Under the pieces are notes generated by a model, which did no database searches, was not told where the DNA came from, and saw only the letters and a list, made by a program, of their open reading frames with translations. From Nitrospira sp. (GTDB lineage Bacteria > Nitrospirota > Nitrospiria > Nitrospirales > Nitrospiraceae): DNA of 64,000 nt. Positions within the stretch are counted from its first letter, which is position 1; each line of letters opens with the position of its first letter. Of the stretch, positions 26,361-34,744 are shown piece by piece. The stretch spans positions 248,001 through 312,000 of the forward strand of contig JACOEM010000001.1 of the NCBI GenBank assembly GCA_024998565.1, read 5' to 3'. The translations under genes and the position numbers were made by a program.

Positions 26361-27105
26361 TCTGTTGCACAGCCCATCGAGCCCATCTACGCACCCTCGC
26401 ATCTGGATCTGCCTCAGCCGCCCTCGACAACTCCGCCAAGACCGAGTTTTCACCGATCTTCCCTAAGCGAAACGCGGCCTCCGCGCGAACACTTGCCGCC
26501 CCATCTGTCCTGAGCAGTGAGCGAAGGTGAGGCACTCCCCCAGGATTTCCGGTTTCCCCCAACGCTGCCGCAGCTCCCTGACGAACACGCACATCCGGAT
26601 CTCGAAGCGCATTGATCAAATCAGTGGAGAGCGACACGGTATCCAGACTGAGCAACGCCCGAGTTGCGGCCGTACGAGCAGAACCCTGCGGATGCCGAAG
26701 CACCGGAAGAACCTGAACCTCGCGATCCGCAGAAAACTCAATTTCACCGAGGGCCAGCGCCGACGCCATCCGAACCGACTCATCCGGATCGGTCAGATGC
26801 GCTGTGAGCGCCGTGCCACTTTCCCCGTTACCCAACCGACCGAGAGCAACTGCCGCGGCTTCCCGTACACGAGCGTGTTGATCATTGAGCGCCAGGATCA
26901 GGCTGGAATTCGAAGACATATGGCCGACCTTCCCCAACGCTTCCGCAGCAGTCCGCCGGACATCCGGGTCTGGGTCGATAAGCAACTCAACAAGCTGCCG
27001 GGATACCGCCTCCGGGGACCCTGATGGAGTTTCGACGTAACACCCGTACACCACGGAGCACAGCAGCAGGCAGACAAGGAAATGGAATCGAAAATGAGCA
27101 CGCAT
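26314..27105 (-). CDS. HEAT-repeat lipoprotein
   Basis: 263 residues. The start is set at the Met that opens a signal peptide ending in the lipobox SVVYGC (Cys near 22); an upstream in-frame Met would place 18 extra residues before it. The mature part is a series of HEAT/PBS-lyase-like repeats (RRTAAEALGKVGH; REAAAVALGRLGN; RQGAAAALGETGN; RAEAAFRLGKIGE) of about 30 residues each. It is likely a periplasmic or outer-membrane-anchored binding scaffold. It is convergent with PilZ copy 2. Confidence 0.85.
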   Translation of the reverse strand: MRAHFRFHFLVCLLLCSVVYGCYVETPSGSPEAVSRQLVELLIDPDPDVRRTAAEALGKVGHMSSNSSLILALNDQHARVREAAAVALGRLGNGESGTALTAHLTDPDESVRMASALALGEIEFSADREVQVLPVLRHPQGSARTAATRALLSLDTVSLSTDLINALRDPDVRVRQGAAAALGETGNPGGVPHLRSLLRTDGAASVRAEAAFRLGKIGENSVLAELSRAAEADPDARVRRWARWAVQQIRLSHESGSERQPGQ

Positions 27106-27354
27106 TGATAGAGCAGGACGTTTAGGAGTGACCGAATTCAGCAGAATTGAAACGTCCATCCCAGCAGGAGGAAAAGAACCCTAGACCATACATTACGACA
27201 AAACTGGAAGAGAACCGAGACGAAGTGTTTGGCTGGATTGCCCCCAACACCCATCAACACGACACCGGTGGAAATAGAATCGGTCGACATCCTCTAACCA
27301 CCGGCTAAGCACTCACCTATGTTCGCAGAAGCGCAGAGACTTTTTGAGCGTTTG

Positions 27355-28209
27355 CTAGACCGATTTTGCGGGGGCATCATCGTCCAGCACAGGTGCCTGC
27401 TTGGCTGCTTCGATGGACTGCTCCAGTTCCTTTTGCGCCGAATCCATCTCGGCCCGGATTGTTCGCATTTCAGGATCAACTGAACTTCGCACATCCGCAA
27501 CCGCCTGACGGAAGGTGCGCACGGCATCTCCCAATCCCTCCCCTAAACCCTGCATATCTTGGGCAGACAATCCCGACGGTTGAGCCTGAGCCGCTTTTGC
27601 CCGAATGGCTGCCTGAGCCGCCTGCACCCGAGCCACGGCATCCTTGTTCACAATCGCCGACGGACGCTTGGCCACCGGCTTGCTCTGAGCCCCGGCAGGA
27701 AGAGGCGGATACTGCGCTCGCATCACAGGTGCCGGAGCCGCCATACGGTCTTCCATCGTGGGAGGCTGATGGCTATGCGCAACCGCCGACCCTGCTGCCG
27801 CTTGCCCCGGCGTGACCGTCGCCACCCGCGGCTTCGCCGGTTGAGTCGCTTGCGGACCCTGTGGCCCAGCCGCGGCCATCAGAGCCGCTGTCGTACCGGG
27901 AGTCAGCTCAGGGCCCGGCGTGTAGGGAGAGGTGGCTTTAGGAGCCGATGCCGCCGGCGCAACGGTGGCAGGCTGTGCGGCCTGAGGGATTTCTACCGCC
28001 GGCTGAGCCTGGATCTGAGCCGACATTCCAGCGGTTTCGTTCTGTTCTGGAGCGTTATCAGGAGGCGGAATATCATTCACCTCCTTCTTAAACCCTTTGA
28101 GCGCTTTGCCGACCCCCTCACCGATTTGCGGAAGTTTCCCGGCCCCGAAAATGATCAACACAATGACCAGGATAATAATCAACTCGGAAAATCCCATAGT
28201 GCCAAACAT
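27355..28209 (-). CDS. tatA: TatA-type twin-arginine translocase subunit with long C-terminal extension
   Basis: 284 residues from the ATG after GAGGAAGGAT. Residues 1-45 are a clear TatA/E start: membrane helix FSELIIILVIVLIIFGAGKLP, the invariant FG hinge, then an amphipathic helix GEGVGKALKGFKKEV. The rest (about 50-284) is an Ala/Pro/Gln-rich region with no fold I recognise and a final coiled-coil segment. Normal TatA is about 60-90 residues, so the extension is unusual. No tatC is present in the window. Could also be called TatB by length, but the hinge sequence (FG-AGKLP) is TatA-like. Confidence 0.85.
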   Translation of the reverse strand: MFGTMGFSELIIILVIVLIIFGAGKLPQIGEGVGKALKGFKKEVNDIPPPDNAPEQNETAGMSAQIQAQPAVEIPQAAQPATVAPAASAPKATSPYTPGPELTPGTTAALMAAAGPQGPQATQPAKPRVATVTPGQAAAGSAVAHSHQPPTMEDRMAAPAPVMRAQYPPLPAGAQSKPVAKRPSAIVNKDAVARVQAAQAAIRAKAAQAQPSGLSAQDMQGLGEGLGDAVRTFRQAVADVRSSVDPEMRTIRAEMDSAQKELEQSIEAAKQAPVLDDDAPAKSV

Positions 28210-28355
28210 GTTCGATATCCTTCCTCGGCAGATACGAGTCAATCCAGCGCCAGAGGGCGTCTTTGGCCATTTTCACTCCCACGATAGCTGCCCGATGCAA
28301 AGGGTGTCAAGAAAGGTGAGCGGCCACAGTCGGCTCAGAAATAGAATCGAAGCAC

Positions 28356-29585
28356 CTAGCTCGCCAGGACGGGAATCGGGAGAAGATCGGCCTGAACCGG
28401 CTGTCCGTACACCACCGCATCGTGAGAAGAGAGATACACATCCAATTCACTTCGAATACCGAAATCCTCGGGCAGGTAGATGCCAGGCTCAATCGAAAAG
28501 CAAGTGCCGGGCAACAACCGGCGCGCATCCTGCGTCTCCAGATTGTCGATATTCGCGCCGTTGCCATGTACTTCCTCACCGATGGAATGGCCGGTTCGGT
28601 GCACGAAATACTGCCCATACCCCGCATCCTGAATCACCTGGCGGCAGATATCATCCACTTCCCACCCATAGGGGAATTCACCGGCTCGTACACGACCCTG
28701 CACAAAGGTGACGGCCGCATCCCGAGCCCGTCGAACAATCTGAAAAATGTCCTGGTGCCGGGTAGGCACAGTCGCCCCGACGAACCCCGTCCAGGTGATA
28801 TCCGCATAGACCGCCCCTGGTCCAGGCTGTTTAGCCCACAGATCTATCAGTACCAAGTCACCCTGCCGGATAGGTGCTGATCCTTGGGAAGCCGGCCCGT
28901 AGTGAGGATCGGCGCTATGCGCATTCACCGCAGCAATCGGCGGACTCGAGGTCACCAAGCCACGGGCCTGCATGCGGGAAAGAATGTATTGCTGTAATCC
29001 GTATTCCGTCAGGCTGGACCGAGCAGCCAGCGAGGTTCCGACAAATCCAAACGCCTCGTCGACAATTGCGCGGAGTCCTTCGGCGGCCACCTGATGTGAC
29101 GACAATTGTGCGCCATCCCACACGGCTTCAAATTGCTGAACCAGATCGGCAGAGGTCACCACCTCTGCGCCGAGGCTGCGCACCAGATCAATCGTGCCGG
29201 CATCCACGCGTGAAAGATAGGGGATAGCATTCATCGGCGAATATTGCATTGCGACCCGCTTGGCAGAGTGCAGCAGGGAACCGAGAGCCGCCTGCTGATC
29301 GCGCCAGGAGACGTACGCACGGGCGTCTCCGGGCAACCCGTCCAGGACATGAGGCTCAATGCCATGTTGGAGCTTCACCGGCGTACCCTGCGCGGGAACC
29401 CAGTAGTACCAACGCCGCGTGACATGGAGCGAGGGGTCTAACAACAAGACGCGATACGCGATAGGGTCGAGGTGGCGAAAATCATAAAAAAGCCATCCAT
29501 CAAGCCCAGGCTGTTCCCGAATAGCCTGCTGAATCCGAAGCACCCGTGCGTGAGATCGATCCGCCGCGTTCATGGTTGCCATCAT
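28356..29585 (-). CDS. M24-family metallopeptidase (Xaa-Pro aminopeptidase-like)
   Basis: About 409 residues. The start codon is uncertain among a TTG and several Met codons; the ATG with GGAA 7 bp upstream is chosen. The C-terminal pita-bread fold has metal ligands in order: LIDLWAKQP...VYADITWTG (Asp pair), HRTGHSIGEEVHG (His), CFSIEPGIY (Glu) and GIRSELDVY (Glu). The N-terminal domain is creatinase-like. Family members hydrolyse Xaa-Pro peptide bonds; substrate here is not known. Standalone gene. Confidence 0.9.
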   Translation of the reverse strand: MMATMNAADRSHARVLRIQQAIREQPGLDGWLFYDFRHLDPIAYRVLLLDPSLHVTRRWYYWVPAQGTPVKLQHGIEPHVLDGLPGDARAYVSWRDQQAALGSLLHSAKRVAMQYSPMNAIPYLSRVDAGTIDLVRSLGAEVVTSADLVQQFEAVWDGAQLSSHQVAAEGLRAIVDEAFGFVGTSLAARSSLTEYGLQQYILSRMQARGLVTSSPPIAAVNAHSADPHYGPASQGSAPIRQGDLVLIDLWAKQPGPGAVYADITWTGFVGATVPTRHQDIFQIVRRARDAAVTFVQGRVRAGEFPYGWEVDDICRQVIQDAGYGQYFVHRTGHSIGEEVHGNGANIDNLETQDARRLLPGTCFSIEPGIYLPEDFGIRSELDVYLSSHDAVVYGQPVQADLLPIPVLAS

Positions 29586-29668
29586 AGCGTCATTCCGCAA
29601 TCGATACCACTAGGCAATCACGCTGTTTTCTGCCGTCCACGCAATGCTAGAATGAGCCCAATCCCGCT

Positions 29669-30127
29669 ATGGCTATCGTTCCCTCATCCGATCTCACTCA
29701 GTACCGCGTCACCTTCTTCTTCGGGCCGGAAGCCGTCGAAGAGCGACCGGATCATCTGCGATGCGTCTTCAATGTGAAGAAGCGGAGCTGGAAAGGTGGC
29801 GTGCAAGTGGCTGTGGATGTGGCCCTGAACCATCTCGACCAGGCCCGCGAACGAATTCGTTATACATCCTGGCTGGCCGGACTCGTTCAAGCAAGCAGCC
29901 AAGAAGAACGCGAGGAGCTGACCCGCCGAGCCGATGACCTCTTCGTTCAATCACTCTGTACCAGTGCGCTCAACCTGGCCCTCCAGGCGGGAATTGAACA
30001 GGTCAATCAACAGATCGACGCCGCCACGTTCTCCGACGAACTGCACGAGCTCCTCGACGAACAACCGGAACAGGTGACCGATCGAATTCGCCTCGAATTG
30101 GACTTGGGAGAGACTTCCGAAATCTAA
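29669..30127 (+). CDS. Conserved-looking protein of unknown function
   Basis: 152 residues, soluble, no signal peptide. The start segment QYRVTFFFGPEAVEERPDHL and a central helix pair are followed by an acidic tail. I do not recognise the family. Codon use resembles the neighbours and the gene has its own leader, so it is probably real. It faces away from the M24 peptidase gene. Confidence 0.6.
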   Translation: MAIVPSSDLTQYRVTFFFGPEAVEERPDHLRCVFNVKKRSWKGGVQVAVDVALNHLDQARERIRYTSWLAGLVQASSQEEREELTRRADDLFVQSLCTSALNLALQAGIEQVNQQIDAATFSDELHELLDEQPEQVTDRIRLELDLGETSEI

Positions 30128-30259
30128 CGAGCAACATGCGGCAGCAAATCCGGAAGGGGTTTGAAAACGGGGGGGAATTTGTTATAACGACAACGGACTC
30201 ATCGGCATTCATTTTTCTTTCCACCGAATCAGAACTTCAGCACGAAGGAGGCACCCAAC

Positions 30260-30733
30260 GTGAACGTCTCTGTCTATTCGCCCCTTAAAAGACGACGCAG
30301 CCTCTGGGCACAAGTCCTCGTCTTCAGCCTGGTCACAGTCTGTTCTCTGGCCTTACTCATCGCCCCCGTCTCCGCGCAGGAATCGGGAGGCGCTTCCAAT
30401 GTGCCGGTCTCGTCGACCGATGCCAGCCCGTCGGGTGTCGGCATTCAAGCAGGCTCCGCACTGGCCACCATCGTCTATTTCCCGCTCAAACTGGCCTTCG
30501 CAATCGGCGGCGGGGTCGTCGGTGGATTGGCCTATGGCTTCTCAGGAGGCAGTGAGCAGACGGCCAAGAATATCTGGATCCCCAGCATGTACGGCACCTA
30601 CATCATCACGCCGGACCATCTCAAGGGCGATAAACCGATCCGCTTCCTCGGCGTCTCAGGGGAGCCTGCGCGAGAGGCCGGCGATTACACCCCGCAAGAA
30701 CCAGCGCCGCTGCCTTTGGAACCGATCCGCTAG
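30260..30733 (+). CDS. Exported glycine-rich protein
   Basis: 157 residues from a GTG 8 bp after AAGGAGG. The N-terminus is a long signal peptide or anchor (LWAQVLVFSLVTVCSLALLI, ending VSAQ). A Gly-rich hydrophobic stretch follows (LAFAIGGGVVGGLAYGFSGG, about residues 77-96), likely a membrane hairpin, then a soluble tail. Family unknown. The amidotransferase gene begins immediately after it. Confidence 0.65.
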   Translation: MNVSVYSPLKRRRSLWAQVLVFSLVTVCSLALLIAPVSAQESGGASNVPVSSTDASPSGVGIQAGSALATIVYFPLKLAFAIGGGVVGGLAYGFSGGSEQTAKNIWIPSMYGTYIITPDHLKGDKPIRFLGVSGEPAREAGDYTPQEPAPLPLEPIR

Positions 30734-30734
30734 C

Positions 30735-31511
30735 ATGAAACCCGTCATCGGAGTCACCCCCGACTTCAATGCCGGTGATCGTCAAGAATGGGGCGGCAAG
30801 GAGCCCACATATTTTTTGCGGGCCCGGTATGTCCGCGCCATTGAGGAACTCGGCGGCGTGCCGGTGATTCTGCCACTTGTGGCGAACCGATCCGCACGCC
30901 GGCGCCTGCTGGAAGGGGTCGACGGACTCCTCCTGACAGGAAGCGGGCCGGACTTGGATCCAACCCTGTACGGAGAAAAAAAGCGATATACCTTTCCGGT
31001 CGTCGCTAAACGACGCTCCAGCTTTGAATTGGACTTGGTGCGGTTGGCCATCCGGAACCACATCCCCACGCTGGCCATTTGCGGAGGCATGCAAAGCATG
31101 AATGTCGCCTGCGGAGGGAGCCTGTATCAGGATATTCCGGCCCAGGTCGACCATGTGTTACAGCACCGACAGACAACACCGGCGGTTCGACTCTCTCACA
31201 GCATCTCCATCACACCCGGCAGCCTGCTCAATCGCATCGTCAAGCGCGCCCGCATGCAGGTCAACAGCTCGCATCACCAATCGGTGAAAGCGGTCGGGCA
31301 CGCCCTTATTGCCAGCGCAACCGCGCCGGATGGCATCGTTGAAGCGATCGAACTTCCGACGCACCCCTTCTTTCTCGGCCTGCAATGGCACCCCGAATTT
31401 TTGTTCGAACGCCACCTCTTGCACCGACGACTCTTTCAGACATTTTTGCGGGCCGCCTCGCGCCGCCCGTCACTCCAACCTTCGCCTGCGAGACGCAGGA
31501 ACAACTCATGA
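30735..31511 (+). CDS. Class-I glutamine amidotransferase-like hydrolase (peptidase C26)
   Basis: 258 residues of the gamma-glutamyl-GABA hydrolase (PuuD-like) type. N-terminal MKPVIGVTP...YVRAIEELGGVPVILP, TGSGPDLDP, the nucleophile elbow AICGGMQSMNVACGG (Cys in ICGG; most relatives have CRG) and the His of GLQWHPEF are visible; a Glu follows as PEF. The start ATG lies 1 bp after the preceding stop, suggesting coupling. Followed by an amino-acid permease, fitting a pathway for imported gamma-glutamyl amines, though this is inference. Confidence 0.9.
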   Translation: MKPVIGVTPDFNAGDRQEWGGKEPTYFLRARYVRAIEELGGVPVILPLVANRSARRRLLEGVDGLLLTGSGPDLDPTLYGEKKRYTFPVVAKRRSSFELDLVRLAIRNHIPTLAICGGMQSMNVACGGSLYQDIPAQVDHVLQHRQTTPAVRLSHSISITPGSLLNRIVKRARMQVNSSHHQSVKAVGHALIASATAPDGIVEAIELPTHPFFLGLQWHPEFLFERHLLHRRLFQTFLRAASRRPSLQPSPARRRNNS

Positions 31512-31574
31512 CACGGGGTTCATTTCGCCATAACAGCGGACATGGACGTGGCGCCGCCGGAGAGAGGACACTGC

Positions 31575-33020
31575 GTGGGCAATCCGCTGTTTCGCACCAA
31601 ATCCATCGAACGAATCCTCGCTGATTCCGACGCCCCTGAACATCGCCTGAAACGGACCCTGACGGCCTGGGACCTGACCGGACTCGGCATCGGCGCGATT
31701 ATCGGCACCGGCATCTTCGTGTTGATCGGCACCGCTATCGTCGGTGATGCGCACCGGCCAGGCGCGGGGCCCGGCATCATGCTGTCGTTCATTCTTTCAG
31801 GCATCACCTGCGCACTCGCCGCCCTCTGCTATGCCGAATTTGCCGCCATGATCCCGGTCGCCGGCAGTGCCTATACCTATTCTTATGCCACCTTGGGAGA
31901 ATTTCTGGCCTGGCTGACCGGCTGGAATCTGATCCTGGAATATGGCGTGGCCTGCGTGGCCGTCGCGATCGGGTGGTCCGGATACTTTAACAACATTCTC
32001 AAACTCTGCGGCCTTGAACTCCCATACTGGGCCACTCATCCTCCCGGCGCGGACGGCGGCATTGCGAACATTCCGGCCGCGATCATCGTGCTTCTCGTCA
32101 CCGGCATCCTGATCGTCGGAGTCAAAGAGAGCGCGCGCGCCACCTGCGGCATTGTGCTCATCAAGCTGGCCGTGATCGCCTTCTTCATTGCGGTCGGCAC
32201 ATCCTCCGTCGACACGGCTAATTGGTCCCCCTTCATGCCGTTCGGATTTGCCGGCGTCGGCGCCGCCGCCGCCATCGTGTTCTTCGCCTATATCGGGTTT
32301 GACGCTGTGTCCACCACCGCCGAAGAAGCCAAGAACCCCCAACGGGATTTGCCCATCGGGATCTTCGCTTCGCTGGCCATCTGCACCGTGCTCTATATTT
32401 CTGTGGCCGCGGTCCTGACCGGGTTAGTGCCTTATTCGCAAATCGACGTGCATGCTCCGGTGGCTGAAGGGCTTCGCATGGTGGGATTCAAGTGGGGAGC
32501 CGCCATCGTGGCAACCGGGGCAGTAGCGGGCATTACCAGTGTCCTGGTGGTGATGATGTTGGGCCAGATTCGGGTCTTTTTTGCCATGTCGCGGGACGGT
32601 CTCCTGGGTCCCTGGCTTTCAGGCGTCCATCCGAAGTTTCGCACGCCCCACCACGCGACCTATTTGACCGGCGTGGCCGTCGCCATCATGGCCGCGCTCA
32701 TTCCGATCGGTGAGGCAGCGGATATGACGAACATCGGGACGCTCTTCGCCTTTGTCCTCGTCTGTATCGGCATCATGGTCCTGCGCTACACGAAGCCCGA
32801 CCATCCACGCCCCTTCCGTATGCCATTCATGCCGGTCGTCCCCATTTTAGGAGTCTTGGCCTGCCTCGGTCTGATGTATTTTCTACCCTGGATGACCTGG
32901 ATACGGTTCTTTGTGTGGACCATCATCGGCATTGTCGTTTACGCCACGTATGGGATGCGCCATAGCAAACTCGCCACAAGGCCCTCGACAGAACAGTCCG
33001 AGACACCTCGACCGGCATAG
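31575..33020 (+). CDS. APC-superfamily amino acid permease
   Basis: 481 residues from a GTG preceded by GGAGAGAGG; an ATG 33 bp upstream is possible but weakly placed. Start VGNPLFRTKSIERILADSD then HRLKRTLTAWDLTGLGIGAI, typical of the cationic amino acid transporter (CAT/YfnA) group. About 12 membrane helices are visible through the length, with the IGTGIF motif of helix 1. It imports amino acids by proton symport or exchange; substrate not resolved. The C-terminus is short and hydrophilic. Confidence 0.92.
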   Translation: MGNPLFRTKSIERILADSDAPEHRLKRTLTAWDLTGLGIGAIIGTGIFVLIGTAIVGDAHRPGAGPGIMLSFILSGITCALAALCYAEFAAMIPVAGSAYTYSYATLGEFLAWLTGWNLILEYGVACVAVAIGWSGYFNNILKLCGLELPYWATHPPGADGGIANIPAAIIVLLVTGILIVGVKESARATCGIVLIKLAVIAFFIAVGTSSVDTANWSPFMPFGFAGVGAAAAIVFFAYIGFDAVSTTAEEAKNPQRDLPIGIFASLAICTVLYISVAAVLTGLVPYSQIDVHAPVAEGLRMVGFKWGAAIVATGAVAGITSVLVVMMLGQIRVFFAMSRDGLLGPWLSGVHPKFRTPHHATYLTGVAVAIMAALIPIGEAADMTNIGTLFAFVLVCIGIMVLRYTKPDHPRPFRMPFMPVVPILGVLACLGLMYFLPWMTWIRFFVWTIIGIVVYATYGMRHSKLATRPSTEQSETPRPA

Positions 33021-33056
33021 TCGAATTACAAGCCAAGAAACTGGTGACGGGAAAAA

Positions 33057-33524
33057 CTAGGACGACGCTTCGGACGGAGCCACAGGAGCGGCCGCAGGAG
33101 GTACCGTTGCAGCAGGAGCCGGAGCCGTCGGCTTGGCCGCAACTGCCGCAGGAGAAGAAGAGCCGGACGCCGTAGTTGGGGCGCCTGCCGCTGCCGGAGC
33201 GGCCGCACCGGCAGCCGGGGCAGCCGGTGGTTTTGGTGGAGCAGCGGGCTTCGGCGGAGCAGGCCGCTCCGGTTTAATCCCGCCTTCCCAAGAAGGACCT
33301 GAATACATATCGGCGGCCAGCCCTTTGCCTTTCCACTTTTCTTCGAAATCTGCAGCCGCTTTGTTCGGGGTTTCTCCCGCACCCACCACGTCATTCCAGG
33401 GATAGGCCCGGGGACCAATCTGGCACCCGGTCTCCGTACGCCTCAAATAGAGGGCAATCGGGTTCCCCCGGTACGGCCCGAGATAGATATGCACTGACCC
33501 CACATATTCGAGCAATGTGGCCAC
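33057..33524 (-). CDS. Hypothetical protein with Ala/Pro-rich tail
   Basis: About 155 residues if started at the GTG after GGAGG (start uncertain; a longer frame overlaps the PsiE gene). Residues about 1-75 form a small folded part (VHIYLGPYRGNPIALYLRRT, then GAGETPNKAAADFEEKWKGK), perhaps a soluble binding module. The last 75 residues are low-complexity Ala/Pro. No family recognised. It follows the PsiE-like gene by 91 bp, on the same strand. Confidence 0.55.
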   Translation of the reverse strand: MATLLEYVGSVHIYLGPYRGNPIALYLRRTETGCQIGPRAYPWNDVVGAGETPNKAAADFEEKWKGKGLAADMYSGPSWEGGIKPERPAPPKPAAPPKPPAAPAAGAAAPAAAGAPTTASGSSSPAAVAAKPTAPAPAATVPPAAAPVAPSEASS

Positions 33525-33615
33525 CGCGCCTCCAAGAAGAGGTGCATGATGCCATAAGAGGCGGGAAGAGGGCAAGATGGACCTATCACCCCCCTGCTCT
33601 TTGGTCCAGAATCGA

Positions 33616-34140
33616 TTAGGTCGTAGCGGGGCGCTCTCTCGTAGGGCGCATGCGCAGCAGGTACACACCTAGGATGAGGACGATGATAACGATCACGTTG
33701 AGGCCGACATCCATCACATACTGCTGAAAGAGTTCCTGGCGCGTCTCCCGCGTTACCATCTCAAGCTGATGGGATAATTCTGCACTGGCCGTCAGCACCC
33801 GTCGCGTGCAGGCAATGATGCCGACCGCCAGGTAGGGCTCCAATTCAAGCACCTCGGTCTGAAGAAACCGCACCACCGTACGGAACAATTCCAGCAAGAT
33901 GATGACGAGTAGCAGATCATTCAACAGCTTGAGGCCGGCAGGCAGGAGCGGGACATCGGTGGAGCGCAAGAAAAAGGCGTACCAGGCATGAACAAAAATC
34001 AGCATGCCGAGGGCCAGCAAGCTGAATCCCGCCGCGACATAGCCCAACCGATCTAAATGGTCCATGAATCCGAGCAACCACTGCATGGTTGCCCGGCGGG
34101 ACTTCTCAAGAGGCCCGGGAGGGGTCACCGGCGGGGTCAT
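33616..34140 (-). CDS. PsiE-family membrane protein
   Basis: 174 residues with four predicted membrane helices (about 35-55, 70-92, 100-118, 147-166) and a PsiE signature (LLNDLLLVIILLELFRTVVRFLQ). PsiE is a phosphate-starvation-inducible inner-membrane protein of unknown biochemical role. Its ATG overlaps the stop of the gene at 34137-34523 (ATGA), so the two are translationally coupled. Confidence 0.82.
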   Translation of the reverse strand: MTPPVTPPGPLEKSRRATMQWLLGFMDHLDRLGYVAAGFSLLALGMLIFVHAWYAFFLRSTDVPLLPAGLKLLNDLLLVIILLELFRTVVRFLQTEVLELEPYLAVGIIACTRRVLTASAELSHQLEMVTRETRQELFQQYVMDVGLNVIVIIVLILGVYLLRMRPTRERPATT

Positions 34141-34523
34141 GCTGTACCTGCCGGACCAGTCTGCATGGGGAAGTCCTCACGTGGTTCACCGAATTTCAAG
34201 CCGTTGACCGCCTTGGCTGTGATGATGTGGCCACAACAGTCGATCCCCTGAAAGCCGGCGCCTCCGTCGATCACCATGAGTCGCAGACCGCAAGAGTCGG
34301 TGAACTGCCGCTTTTCCTCCAGCATAGCCCCGGGAAGCAATGCACCTTTTTTCCGGCCTCTCGACGAGATGATATCCGGTACCACATCCTCTTCAGTCAG
34401 CTCGTGCCCGCAACAGAGAATCTTCTGGAAACCCTCACCGCCCCCGGTCACCTTGACCACCAACCCGCACGAATCCGGAAAGCGTTTTCGCTCGTCGAGA
34501 ATGTCACCTTTTTTGATCGCCAT
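34137..34523 (-). CDS. Protein with two desulforedoxin-like repeats
   Basis: 128 residues made of two homologous halves. Each has a DSCGLxxxV...GGxGFQ...CCGH pattern: FPDSCGLVVKVTGGGEGFQ-KILCCGHELT and FTDSCGLRLMVIDGGAGFQ-GIDCCGHIIT. The spacing resembles desulforedoxin (CxxC...CC), but only three of the four cysteines per unit are present because the first is Pro or Thr. The fold and metal binding are therefore inferred. It is the first gene of an operon with psiE-like and the Ala/Pro-rich gene. Confidence 0.6.
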   Translation of the reverse strand: MAIKKGDILDERKRFPDSCGLVVKVTGGGEGFQKILCCGHELTEEDVVPDIISSRGRKKGALLPGAMLEEKRQFTDSCGLRLMVIDGGAGFQGIDCCGHIITAKAVNGLKFGEPREDFPMQTGPAGTA

Positions 34524-34744
34524 AGCGCCTCGACATGAAAGGAGAGAAACAAGCCGTCAGCTGAGTTGATAGTGAATCAGATCGTCTGGCGAAAAGCCAG
34601 TATAGACTGGAGTGACCGCGTTCTCCACCAGACAGCCCTGGAGGCTGACCAGGCATCAGACGGGCACCCATTGCTCGCGGGAAAGGACGGGCCGTTACGC
34701 GATGGGTTTCGAGCGAGAAGCGATGGCAACAGGATGCGCGCCGG

